A DNA stretch of 64,000 nt from Methylopila henanensis (lineage in GTDB: Bacteria; Pseudomonadota; Alphaproteobacteria; Rhizobiales; Methylopilaceae): contig NZ_JBHUER010000011.1 of NCBI RefSeq assembly GCF_042681025.1, positions 1 to 64,000 of the forward strand. The letters are read 5' to 3'. The first letter of the stretch is position 1; every line of letters begins with the position of its first letter. The notes below the pieces were generated by a model. The model searched no databases, was not told the origin of the DNA, and was given only the letters and a program-made list of their open reading frames with translations. Made by a program: the position numbers and the translations under genes. Below, in pieces: positions 33,634 to 43,279 of the stretch.

Positions 33634-33911
33634 GCAAAAGGCGAGCCGTCGATCGGCGCTGAATACACGGGAGGCCGGCTCCGCACAAGCAGGCGCCGCG
33701 CAGGTTTTGGAGGACCGCGTCGTCCGGCCGCCGCGGCGTTCCGGAGGCGGGGCGGCCGCGCGTCGTCCCCGTCCCGTCCGCAGCGGGCGCTCCGCCGCGG
33801 GCGAAAAGCGGAAGCCGCCCGCGGGCCGCTTGACGGGCGGCCGCCGGCGCCGGAGAGGAACGGCCGTCCGCTTTCCGCCACATCCCGCCGCCGAGACCCG
33901 GAACGCCGCCG

Positions 33912-34697
33912 ATGTCCGCCCTCACGCGCCTCGTCGAACATCCCGCCACCGAGCGCGTCGTGCTGGCGCTCGTCATCGTCAACGCGATCACGCTCGGGCT
34001 CGAGACCAGCCCATCGGTCATGGCGCGGTTCGGGCCGGCGCTGGTCGCGCTCGACCAGGCCATCCTCGCCGTGTTCGTGGTCGAGCTGGCGCTCCGGCTC
34101 GCCGCCCGGCGCGCGGCCTTCTTCCGCGACCCGTGGTCGGTGTTCGACCTCGTCGTGGTCGGGATCGCGCTCCTGCCCGCGAGCGGGCCGTTCCAGGTGG
34201 TGCGCGCGCTGCGCGTGCTGAGGGTGTTCCGGCTCATCACCCGGATCCCGTCGCTGCGCCGGGTCGTGGGCGCGCTCGTCGGCGCGCTTCCCGGCATGAG
34301 CTCGATCGTGCTGCTGCTCCTGCTGGTGCTCTATGTCTTCGCCGTGATGGCGACGCAGCTCTTCGGCGCCGACATGCCCGACCGCTTCGGCACGCTCGGC
34401 CTGTCGCTGCTGACCCTGTTCCAGCTCGTGACGCTCGACGGCTGGTCCGGCGAGGTGGTGCGGCCGCTGCTGGAGACGCACCCCTACTCGTGGATCTTCT
34501 TCATCCTGTTCATCCTCGTGTCGTCCTTCACCGTGTTCAACCTGTTCATCGGCGTGGTGGTGAACGCGATGCAGGCCGAGCACGAGGCCGAGCGGATCGA
34601 GAAGACCGGCCGGCCGCCGGCCTCGCTCGAGGAGGTGCTGGCCGAGGTGAGGAAGCTTCGAGCGGAGGTCGCCGCGCTCAGGACGCAGGGGCGCTGA
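33912..34697 (+). CDS. NaChBac-type voltage-gated ion channel
   Basis: A 261-aa six-helix channel subunit that should tetramerise. S4 carries regularly spaced arginines (FQVVRALRVLRVFRLITRIPSLRR, about 94-117). The pore loop reads FQLVTLDGWSG (about 174-184). S6 (FFILFILVSSFTVFNLFIGVVVNAM) leads into a coiled coil (ASLEEVLAEVRKLRAEVAALR) typical of bacterial sodium channels. The selectivity filter TLDGW differs from TLESW of NaChBac, so ion preference is uncertain. It stands alone between tRNA-Ser and gpmA. Confidence 0.85.
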   Translation: MSALTRLVEHPATERVVLALVIVNAITLGLETSPSVMARFGPALVALDQAILAVFVVELALRLAARRAAFFRDPWSVFDLVVVGIALLPASGPFQVVRALRVLRVFRLITRIPSLRRVVGALVGALPGMSSIVLLLLLVLYVFAVMATQLFGADMPDRFGTLGLSLLTLFQLVTLDGWSGEVVRPLLETHPYSWIFFILFILVSSFTVFNLFIGVVVNAMQAEHEAERIEKTGRPPASLEEVLAEVRKLRAEVAALRTQGR

Positions 34698-34710
34698 CGG
34701 GCGCGGCCGG

Positions 34711-35343
34711 CTATGCCGTTGGCTGCGGCTCGGTCCTGGCGAGGCGGCCGTCGCCGGCCATGGCGTAGACGATGAACTGCGCCGTTCCGATGTTCACGTC
34801 CTCGATGCGCTCGGGCCCGATGCCGTCGAGCCGCATGAGCATGGAGCGCAGGGCGTTGCCGTGTCCGACGAGCAGCGCGCATCCGTCGTCCGCGACCGCG
34901 GGCGCGATCTCCCGTTCGTAGAACGGCCAGACGCGGTCGGCCGTCATGGCGAGGCTCTCGCCGCCCGGCGGCACGGCGTGGAAGGATTTGCGCCAGACGC
35001 GGACCTGCTCGGCGCTGAAGCGCTCCCGCGCCTGGCTCTTGTTCAGCCCGGCGAGCGCGCCATAGTCGCGTTCGTTCAGCGCCGCGTCCTTCCGGACCGC
35101 GAGATCGCTCTGGCCGAGCTCCTGCAGGATGAGCGCCATGGTCTGCTGGGCGCGCCGCTGCGCGCTGGTGAAGGCGTGGGTGAAGCGCAGGCCGAGACGG
35201 CCAAGCTCACGGCCGGCGGCGAGCGCCTCCTCGACGCCGCGCGAAGTCAGCGCCGGATCGCGCAGTCCGGAAAACAGGTCCTGGGCGTTGTCTTCGCTCT
35301 GCCCGTGGCGGACGAGGACGAGCGTGCGCTTGAAGGGGGTCAT
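34711..35343 (-). CDS. gpmA: 2,3-bisphosphoglycerate-dependent phosphoglycerate mutase
   Basis: A 210-aa cytoplasmic glycolytic enzyme that interconverts 3- and 2-phosphoglycerate. The phosphohistidine motif LVLVRHGQSEDNAQDLFSG is present, followed by FTSAQRRAQQT, ALNERDYGALAGLNK and LLVGHGNALRSML. Its length is the short form common in alphaproteobacteria. ATG 35343 is chosen; the frame remains open to 35430 without conservation. It is convergent with the channel gene. Confidence 0.9.
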   Translation of the reverse strand: MTPFKRTLVLVRHGQSEDNAQDLFSGLRDPALTSRGVEEALAAGRELGRLGLRFTHAFTSAQRRAQQTMALILQELGQSDLAVRKDAALNERDYGALAGLNKSQARERFSAEQVRVWRKSFHAVPPGGESLAMTADRVWPFYEREIAPAVADDGCALLVGHGNALRSMLMRLDGIGPERIEDVNIGTAQFIVYAMAGDGRLARTEPQPTA

Positions 35344-35626
35344 CGTGTCGGCGTTCGGGGCTGGCGCGGTCGCAAGGTGACGTCTCGGCGCGCAAGCTCG
35401 GCCGCTTCGCCGCCGTCCGCCATCCGACATAAGGCGAGGTCGGCGTTGGCAGCCGCGTAAGCGTCGCCTGTGATGGAGGATTGGCTGGATAACGCCGCTC
35501 CAGATTTTTTGAAGCGCTGATCTGACAACCGCGAAGCTCCGCCGAGCATCGTCGCTTGATAGGCGTCGTCAACCTGCGATGTTGGTCGCCTGCAACCTGA
35601 ACGCGACAGCAACGGAGCAAGAAGAC

Positions 35627-37309
35627 ATGGTCGACGTCCCGAACACGCCCATCCCTACAACCCGTCCTGTCGCCCGCACCATAAAAGAGCGGTTTCAGGG
35701 CAGTATTCCTACGTTCTCGGAATTCAGGCAGTCTGGATTTACTGACCAGCAGACATGGAATGCGATCAATGCGCAGACGGAAGTAAAGTTGGTCGACCTT
35801 GAAGGTGCGACAATCACCTTATCTGCGCCTCCGGTCGCGCCAACGTATGATCCCAATGCGAAAATACTTATTAACGGGACGGTGACGTCTGGTGGTGTCG
35901 ATTATCTGATGCCGTTCAGCGACCCCGCGGTGATCTCTTCGAGAAGTGATCTGAGCCAGCCAACCGGGCGGACGCCCCACCGCTTCTTCGTCGCCGCATC
36001 CGAACGGTTCTCCGGCGAAGGCAGGAACTTGGACGGCGGTTCGCAGCCGGAAGCGTTCATGGCGATCATCGCCAGCAATTACGCCCGCGTGTTCGGCAAC
36101 GGGTGCGGAACCTTCGCGACGACGACCTCGGACGTCAGCTCTCCGGCCCAGACGTCGATCATCTCCAGTCGCTTTTGCGAAGCCGCCTCGGAGCGCAGCC
36201 TGATCGTCGGCTCGACGATGTGCCGCACGAGCGGTCCGGCGGCTCTGACGGACGAGGAGGTCACTCCGCGATGGGGGTTGACCACGACCAACCGCATCAC
36301 GAACAATACGGGCGTCGCGCAACCGTTTCCTCCCGCCGGATCGCAGATCACTTACCAGACCCAGTCTGCTCCGATCGTGCTGCAACCTGGACAGGCGATT
36401 CACAAGCGAAGCCTGAACAGCACGCAAGAAGCGTGGCTCACCACTAACGGCTGGCTTGTGGCAAGAAACGTCCCTCACACCGTCTGGCCCCAGAAGCCGA
36501 ATGCGTACTTTAACACCGCGACGTTCTGTCACTCGATCATCTCCTGCAGCGGGGTCGAGGTCGCCATGGGCTCCAACAACGCCGCGATCACGTCGCGCGG
36601 ACGGATATGGTCGATAGAAGAGGACACCGTCGAGTTGCCGAGCCAGATCAATGGTTCGGGAAACTGCATCGTGGCCGTCGAAGGATTTTATGTGTACGGC
36701 CAGTACAACGCGTTCGTGGCGTCGGCCAACGTCATATCGACCATCACGGACACCGGGTCCAACACCACGCACAATTTTGTCGGCGGGACGAGGAACGCCA
36801 CTCTCGGGGGGCCGTCCACGCGCCAGAGCGCGATCATCGGGGGCGCCGACAACACGATCGCGCGCGTCGGCGGGGTCATCATCGGCTCCTTCTCCTCGAC
36901 GCTTAACAGCGGCTCGCCGCAGAACAACCTGCCGAGCGGAATCTACTCGTCCGTATCCGCCTTCGTGTCCCAGACCTTTTCGACGGTCATCGGCAGCCTG
37001 AACGTGTTTCTCTCCGGCGCCCGATCGCATGTGTTCGGCGGCCGCAATGTCGAGCTTGTGGACGCGGACACGGTCGCCTTCGGCTCGTCTGCGACGGCCA
37101 TCACGCAGACGGGCGCAAACCAAAACGTGCGCGTGGCGATAAAGACCACGACCGGCGACATCACCACGGTCGGCAAGGTCAAGGCCGCAGCATTGGAAGG
37201 CGTCTTCCCCGGCCCCTACGCCAGTGACGCGGCAGCCGCCTCAGCGGGCGTCCCGGTTAATGGCACATACCGCAAGACCGGCGGCACGCTGGCGTGGCGG
37301 GTTTCGTAA
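35627..37309 (+). CDS. Orphan phage tail-fibre/tail-spike-like protein
   Basis: A 560-aa protein starting MVDVPNTPIPTTRPVARTIKERF, an opening I associate with Rhizobiales phage tail fibres. The middle is rich in Asn/Ser/Thr/Gly and short beta strands (NNAAITSRGRIW, SAIIGGADNTIARVGGVIIGSF, SHVFGGRNVELVDADTVAFGS), suggesting a trimeric beta-helix. The end (YASDAAAASAGVPVNGTYRKTGGTLAWRVS) resembles tail-fibre tips. There is no signal peptide. GGAG at 35614 supports the start. No other phage genes are adjacent and the base composition is less GC-rich than the neighbours, so it looks transferred. Confidence 0.6.
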   Translation: MVDVPNTPIPTTRPVARTIKERFQGSIPTFSEFRQSGFTDQQTWNAINAQTEVKLVDLEGATITLSAPPVAPTYDPNAKILINGTVTSGGVDYLMPFSDPAVISSRSDLSQPTGRTPHRFFVAASERFSGEGRNLDGGSQPEAFMAIIASNYARVFGNGCGTFATTTSDVSSPAQTSIISSRFCEAASERSLIVGSTMCRTSGPAALTDEEVTPRWGLTTTNRITNNTGVAQPFPPAGSQITYQTQSAPIVLQPGQAIHKRSLNSTQEAWLTTNGWLVARNVPHTVWPQKPNAYFNTATFCHSIISCSGVEVAMGSNNAAITSRGRIWSIEEDTVELPSQINGSGNCIVAVEGFYVYGQYNAFVASANVISTITDTGSNTTHNFVGGTRNATLGGPSTRQSAIIGGADNTIARVGGVIIGSFSSTLNSGSPQNNLPSGIYSSVSAFVSQTFSTVIGSLNVFLSGARSHVFGGRNVELVDADTVAFGSSATAITQTGANQNVRVAIKTTTGDITTVGKVKAAALEGVFPGPYASDAAAASAGVPVNGTYRKTGGTLAWRVS

Positions 37310-37446
37310 CTGGCGCTTGCTCGGTCCGGACGGTCGCGACGATGGGGACTGGTCCGGACCCTAGCTGTTGGGGAGCCAACACAGGCCGCGATGAGCGCAT
37401 ACTGCATCATCGCCTCGCTCGCGGCTGCGGCCCGCCGCCATGGCGC

Positions 37447-38562
37447 TTACGGCGCGCGGAAGTGCTTGGAGAGCTTCAGGCCCTGGCCCTGGTAGTTCGA
37501 GGTGGCGAGTTCGCCGTAGAGCGTCCGCGGGCGCTCGAGCATGCGCTCGTAGACGAGGCGGCCGACCGTCTGGCCGTGCTCCAGGATGAAGGGCACCTCG
37601 TGGCTGCGCACCTCCAGCACCGCGCGGGCGCCGGCGCCGCGGCCCTCGGCGTGGCCGAAGCCCGGATCGAAGAAGCCGGCGTAATGCACGCGGAACTCGC
37701 CGACCAGCGGGTCGAACGGCGTCATCTCGGCGGCGTGGTCGGGCGGCACCTGCACCGCCTCGCGCGAGGCGAGGATGTAGAACTGGCCGGGATCGAGCAC
37801 GAGGCCGGAGCGGCCGGCGTGGATCGGCTCCCAGAAATCGGAGACGTCGTGCGCGCCCGGGCGGTCGACATCGACGACCCCGGTGTGGCGCTTGGCCCGC
37901 CAGCCGACGAGGCCGCGGCCGTCGCCGAGGAGGTCGACCGTCACCGCGACGCCGCCGCGCACGTCGGCCGCGTCGTCGTCGACGAGCCGCGCCCGCTGCT
38001 GCAGCGCGACGAGTTCGGCGTCGGAGAGCCGCGGCTCGCCGCGGCGCAGGCGGAGCTGCGACAGCCGCGAGCCCGGCCGCGCCAGCACGGGAAAGGTGCG
38101 GGGCGAGATCTCGGCGAACAGCGGGCCGGCGTAGCCCGCGGGGATCTGGTCGAAGGAGCGCGCGCCGTCGGCGATCACGCGCGTGAAGACGTCGAGCCGG
38201 CCCGTCGAGCTCTTCGGGTTGGTCGCGGCCGCGACCTCCGCCGGCAGCGCCAGCCGCTCCATCAGCGGCGCGATGTAGACGCAGCCGGTCTCGAGCACGG
38301 CGCCGGCCGTGATGTCGATGGTGTGGAGCGTGAACTCCTCCAGCCGCTCGGCGACCGTGCGGCCGGCACCGGGCAGGAAGCTCGCGCGCACCCGGTGCAC
38401 CTTGGTCCCGAGCCGGAGGTCGAGGCTCGCGGGCTGCACCTGGTCGGCGGCGGCCGGCCGGTCGAGCGCGATGGCGCCATCCGCGATCAGCCGCTCGATC
38501 GCCTGGCTCGGAAGGATGCCGCCGCAGGGCTCGTCAGTTGTGTCCAAGCGGGCGGTCCCCAT
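37447..38562 (-). CDS. dcd: 2'-deoxycytidine 5'-triphosphate deaminase, two-domain alphaproteobacterial form
   Basis: A 371-aa nucleotide-pool enzyme (dCTP to dUTP plus ammonia), about twice the length of E. coli Dcd. Both repeats resemble the dUTPase fold: VQPASLDLRLGTKVHRVRASFLPG and ATNPKSSTGRLDVFTRVIADG in the first half, and VGEFRVHYAGFFDPGFGHAEGRGAGARAVLEVRS in the second. A dUTPase-like SxxGR element (PKSSTGR) is present. It is divergent from metZ and precedes the riboswitch region. Confidence 0.85.
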   Translation of the reverse strand: MGTARLDTTDEPCGGILPSQAIERLIADGAIALDRPAAADQVQPASLDLRLGTKVHRVRASFLPGAGRTVAERLEEFTLHTIDITAGAVLETGCVYIAPLMERLALPAEVAAATNPKSSTGRLDVFTRVIADGARSFDQIPAGYAGPLFAEISPRTFPVLARPGSRLSQLRLRRGEPRLSDAELVALQQRARLVDDDAADVRGGVAVTVDLLGDGRGLVGWRAKRHTGVVDVDRPGAHDVSDFWEPIHAGRSGLVLDPGQFYILASREAVQVPPDHAAEMTPFDPLVGEFRVHYAGFFDPGFGHAEGRGAGARAVLEVRSHEVPFILEHGQTVGRLVYERMLERPRTLYGELATSNYQGQGLKLSKHFRAP

Positions 38563-38642
38563 GCTGGCCGTTCACGCGTTCCGTTCGTTTACGCGAACGG
38601 GGCGTTGACGCAAGCGGGCGCCGGGATTACCACCGTTCCATC

Positions 38643-38698
38643 CCGTGGTTCCTTGGGCCGGCCGGCTTGCAGCCACGTTAAAACAACCCGCTAAAAGG
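38643..38698 (+). ncRNA. SAM-II riboswitch upstream of metZ
   Basis: The stretch contains the conserved SAM-II elements in order: CCGTGGTTCCTTGG, then CCGGCTTGCAGCCACGTTAAA and GCTAAAAGG. GTGG at 38645 pairs with CCAC in GCAGCCACG, and GCTAAA can form the pseudoknot. SAM binding in this class hides the ribosome-binding site and lowers translation of methionine genes. It lies 84 bases before the metZ ATG, as in other Rhizobiales. Confidence 0.92.
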
Positions 38699-38781
38699 CC
38701 GGACCGCGCGAAGCGCCCCCGACGACGACCGGGCGCCGCCTCCCGCGACCCGGCCGGCCCTGTTCGGAAGGTCGCAATCCC

Positions 38782-39981
38782 ATGAGCCGCCGCCCTCTGC
38801 CCGCCGACCGCGAGGTCGCGCCCGCCACGCGCCTCATCCACGAGGCCGAAGCCCGCTCCGGCTTCGGCGAGATGTCGGAAGCGCTCTACCTCACCTCCGG
38901 CTTCTCCTACGACACCATGGAGGCGGCCGAGGCGCGGTTCGACGGGCGCGATCCCGGCTTCATCTACTCCCGCTTCTCCAATCCGACGGTCGCGACCTTC
39001 GAGCGCCGCATGATCGCGCTGGAAGGCGCCGAGGCGGGGCGCGCCACCGCGAGCGGCATGGCCGCCGTCACCGCCGCCATGCTCTGCCAGCTCAACGCCG
39101 GCGACCACGTGGTGGCGGCGAAGGCGCTGTTCGGCTCCTGCCGCTACGTGGTGGAGGACCTGTGCCCGCGCTTCGGCATCGCCTGCACGCTGGTCGACGG
39201 CGCCGACCTCGCCCAGTGGCGCGCCGCGCTCCGGCCCACGACCAAGGTGCTGTTCCTCGAAAGCCCGACCAATCCGACGCTGCAGGTCTACGACATCGCG
39301 GCGATCGCCGACCTCGCGCATGAGGCCGGGGCGCGGCTCGTGGTCGACAACGTGTTCGCGACCCCGATCCTGCAGCAGCCGCTGACGCTCGGCGCGGACA
39401 TCGTCGTCTACTCCGCCACCAAGCACATCGACGGCCAGGGCCGCGTGCTCGGCGGCGTGGTGCTGGGCTCCGAGAAGTTCGTGATGGACCACCTGCACAC
39501 CTTCCTGCGGCAGACCGGCCCGTCGATGTCGCCGTTCAACGCCTGGACGCTGGCCAAGGGCCTGGAGACGCTGGCGCTCCGGGTCGAGCGGGCGCAGGCG
39601 AGCGCGGGCCGGATCGCGGACTATCTCGCGGCGCATCCCAAGATCGCGAAGCTGACCTATTGCGGCCGGGCGGACCACCCGCAGGCCGATCTGGTGAAAA
39701 AGCAGATGAAGGGCGGCGGCACGCTCGTCGCCTTCGAGATCGCCGGCGGCAAGGAAGCGGCGTTCCGCTTCGGCAACGCGCTGGAGATCGTCAAGATTTC
39801 GAACAATCTCGGCGACGCCAAGTCGATCCTGACGCATCCCGCCACCACCACGCACCAGCGGCTGTCGCCGGAGGCGCGCGCCGAGCTCGGCATTTCCGAC
39901 GCGATGCTGCGGCTCTCGGTCGGGCTCGAGGACGCCGGTGACCTGATCGCCGATCTCGAGGCGGCGCTCGACGCGGCCTGA
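38782..39981 (+). CDS. metZ: O-succinylhomoserine sulfhydrylase MetZ
   Basis: A 399-aa PLP enzyme of the Cys/Met metabolism family that makes homocysteine from O-succinylhomoserine and sulfide. Landmarks are SGFSYDTMEAAEARFDGRDPGFIYSRFSNPTV, the PLP lysine in VVYSATKHIDGQGR and FAEISNNLGDAKSILTHPATTTHQRL-type residues near the C-terminus (here KISNNLGDAKSILTHPATTT). It is controlled by the SAM-II riboswitch upstream and ends just before a strong terminator. Confidence 0.93.
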   Translation: MSRRPLPADREVAPATRLIHEAEARSGFGEMSEALYLTSGFSYDTMEAAEARFDGRDPGFIYSRFSNPTVATFERRMIALEGAEAGRATASGMAAVTAAMLCQLNAGDHVVAAKALFGSCRYVVEDLCPRFGIACTLVDGADLAQWRAALRPTTKVLFLESPTNPTLQVYDIAAIADLAHEAGARLVVDNVFATPILQQPLTLGADIVVYSATKHIDGQGRVLGGVVLGSEKFVMDHLHTFLRQTGPSMSPFNAWTLAKGLETLALRVERAQASAGRIADYLAAHPKIAKLTYCGRADHPQADLVKKQMKGGGTLVAFEIAGGKEAAFRFGNALEIVKISNNLGDAKSILTHPATTTHQRLSPEARAELGISDAMLRLSVGLEDAGDLIADLEAALDAA

Positions 39982-39995
39982 GGATGTCTGAAACG

Positions 39996-40032
39996 CGAAA
40001 CGGCCGCCGGAGGCGATCCGGCGGCCGTTTCG
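39996..40032. terminator. Strong bidirectional hairpin between metZ and gcrA
   Basis: A perfect 15-bp stem (CGAAACGGCCGCCGG with its complement) encloses a 7-base loop, and TTTCG/CGAAA ends give a short T-run on both strands. It sits between two convergent genes. Confidence 0.8.
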
Positions 40033-40052
40033 TCGCGTCAGGTTCGGACGGC

Positions 40053-40628
40053 TCAGTGCGTCGGCACGTTCGGCCGGCGGTCGCGGCGCCGGTCGTTGGT
40101 CGGCTGGTAGGCGATCGCCGCATGATGCGCGCAATAGGCCTGGCCGGGGGTGCAGCGCCCGCCGCAGAAGCGGAAGTCCGGCTGGCTGGGGTCGCCCAGC
40201 GGCCAGCGGCACATGTTCTCGCGCAGCTCCATGATCGTGACGTTCTCGCAGACGATCGGCTGGGTCTCGACGAGCTGCACCGGCACGACGCGGGGCGCGG
40301 GGGCGGCGATCGTGCGCGCCTCCATCACCGGGGCGGCGGCGAGCGCGGTCGCGCCGCGGGTGGCGTAGGCCGCCGACTGGGGCGCCCGCGTGGCCGCGGC
40401 CGCCATCGGGGCGGACACGCGGTGCGCCGGCGAAGCGGCCGTCGGCTTGCGCAGCCGCGGCGCCGCGCTCGGCGCGGACTTCGCGCGGCCGGACAGGCCG
40501 AGGCGGTGCACCTTGCCGATCACGGCGTTGCGCGTCACGCCGCCGAGTTCGGCCGCGATCTGGCTCGCGCTCAGGCCGTCGGCCCAAAGCTTCTTCAGAA
40601 GCTCTACGCGCTCGTCGGTCCACTGCAT
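40053..40628 (-). CDS. gcrA: Cell-cycle regulator GcrA
   Basis: A 191-aa DNA-binding regulator that works with sigma-70 and CcrM-methylated GANTC sites to drive cell-cycle genes. The N-terminus (WTDERVELLKKLWADGLSASQIAAELGGVTRNAVIGKVHRLGLSGR) is the unmistakable GcrA HTH. An Ala/Pro-rich linker follows, then the conserved C-terminal domain with clustered Cys/His (ENMCRWPLGDPSQPDFRFCGGRCTPGQAYCAHHAAIAY). GGAG 6 bases before ATG 40628 decides the start. Two GANTC sites lie just upstream. Confidence 0.95.
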   Translation of the reverse strand: MQWTDERVELLKKLWADGLSASQIAAELGGVTRNAVIGKVHRLGLSGRAKSAPSAAPRLRKPTAASPAHRVSAPMAAAATRAPQSAAYATRGATALAAAPVMEARTIAAPAPRVVPVQLVETQPIVCENVTIMELRENMCRWPLGDPSQPDFRFCGGRCTPGQAYCAHHAAIAYQPTNDRRRDRRPNVPTH

Positions 40629-40905
40629 CGGCGTCTCCATATATTCTGGAGGCGGAATCCGAGAAGCTCGCCGTCACGTGAGGATTCACGCACGGACGTC
40701 GCCGCCGTCGTCTTCGCCGGGAATTGTGTGGTCAGCGCGAAGCCCGCGCTTAACGAAATCTAAACTACCGCGCCGGGCGACTCAGCGGCAAGAGTCGGAA
40801 ATGCAACACTGAGGTTTTCCCCAAGTCCTGCGCTCCGCGTTTTCCACCGTCTCTCCACAGCTTCGCGGCCGAGGACCGCTCAAGAGCCTGCCCGGCCAGC
40901 GTGAT

Positions 40906-40933
40906 TTGACAATGGGAGGCCCGTCCATATTAT
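40906..40933 (+). promoter_or_regulatory. Sigma-70-type promoter upstream of argD
   Basis: A consensus TTGACA (40906-40911) is separated by 16 bases from TATTAT (40928-40933). Transcription would begin near 40940, about 100 bases before the argD GTG. Confidence 0.75.
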
Positions 40934-40944
40934 CCGCCCCAAAC

Positions 40945-40981
40945 AAAGGGCCGCTCGGCTGGGCGGCTCTTTTTCTTTTTT
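40945..40981 (+). terminator. Intrinsic terminator or attenuator in the argD leader
   Basis: AAAGGGCCGC (40945-40954) pairs with GCGGCTCTTT (40963-40972) with a single G-T pair, followed by a 12-base T-rich run. It begins only about 5 bases after the predicted transcription start, so the transcript would either end at about 40 nt or be read through into argD. Confidence 0.7.
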
Positions 40982-41042
40982 CGCTCCCGTCCGGGCGACC
41001 GGCGGGACTTCGTCGCAACGACCGTTCGAAGGGACGCCGTCC

Positions 41043-42259
41043 GTGTCCTCGCCCGCAGCCTCTCCGCTTCTCCCCGTCTTCGCGCGGTCGGAGCTCGCGT
41101 TCGAGCGAGGCGAGGGCTGCTGGCTCGTGACGACCGACGGCGACCGCTACCTCGACTTCGCGGCGGGCGTGGCGGTCAACGCGCTCGGCCATTCCCACCC
41201 GCATCTCGTCGCGGCGCTGACGGCGCAGGCGCAAAAGCTCTGGCACGTCTCGAACCTCTACCGGATTCCCGAGGGCGAGCGGCTGGCGCAGCGGCTGGTG
41301 GACGCGAGCTTCGCGGACGTCGTGTTCTTCTGCAATTCGGGCGCGGAGGCGCTTGAGGCGTCGATCAAGCTCGCCCGCAAGCATTTCCACGCCAACGGTC
41401 AGCCCGAGCGCTACCGCCTGATCACCTTCGAGGGCGCGTTTCACGGCCGCACGCTCGCGACCATCGCGGCCGGCGGCCAGGCCAAGTATCTCGAAGGCTT
41501 CGGCCCCAAGGTCGAGGGCTTCGACCAGGTGCCGTTCGGCGACCTCGCGGCGGTCGAGGCTGCGATCGGCCCGGAGACCGCGGGCGTTCTGATCGAGCCG
41601 CTGCAGGGCGAGGGCGGGGTGCGGCTCGTAGCCCCCGCCTTCATGCGCGGCCTGCGCGAGCTGTGCGACCGGCATGGGCTGCTGCTGGTGGTGGACGAGG
41701 TCCAGACCGGCGTCGGCCGCACTGGCCATCTGTTCGCGCATGAGATCTCGGGCGTGACGCCGGACGTGATGGCGGTCGCCAAGGGCATCGGCGGCGGCTT
41801 CCCGCTCGGCGCCTGTCTTGCGACCCGCGAGGCCGCCGACGGCATGACGGCGGGCGTCCACGGCTCGACCTTCGGCGGCAATCCGCTCGCCATGGCGGTC
41901 GGCAACGCCGTGCTCGACGTGGTGCTGGAGCCGGGCTTCCTCGACCATGTGCGCCGCATGGGCCTGTTGCTGAAGCAGCGGCTCGCGGGCGTCGTCGACG
42001 CGCACCGTTCGATCGTGACCGAGGTGCGCGGCGAGGGCCTGCTGACGGGCCTGCGCTGCGCGATCCCGAACGGAGACGTGGCCGCGGCCTTCCGCGCGGA
42101 GGGGCTGCTGACCGTGGGCGCCGGCGACAACGTGGTGCGCCTGCTGCCGCCGCTCATCGTGACCGAGGCCGAGATCGGCGAGGCGATCGCGAAGATCGAG
42201 CGCGCGCTCGATCGCGTCGAGCGCGACATGGGACTTGCTCTCGCGCGGGGGGCCGCCGA

Positions 42260-42263
<4 letters not shown>
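41043..42263 (+). CDS. argD: Acetylornithine aminotransferase ArgD
   Basis: A 406-aa class III PLP aminotransferase of arginine synthesis. The block FAAGVAVNALGHSHPHLVAAL, NSGAEALEASIKLARK, the PLP Asp in LLVVDEVQTGVGRTG and the Schiff-base Lys in VMAVAKGIGGGFPLGA are all present. The start is GTG 41043. It overlaps argF by 4 bases. The order gcrA-argD-argF-hslO is common in Rhizobiales. Confidence 0.93.
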
Positions 42264-43222
<959 letters not shown>

Positions 43223-43279
43223 ACTTCTCCTGCTGCAATCCGCCGTTGGCCGGCGCGTCCTGTGGCATGAGGAGGAGCG

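Larger units (their letters stand above)
40629..41042. other. Divergent promoter region gcrA / argD
   Basis: About 410 bases without a gene. The gcrA side has GANTC sites at 40655-40659 and 40683-40687. The argD side has a sigma-70 promoter and a terminator-like hairpin, listed separately. Confidence 0.6.
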
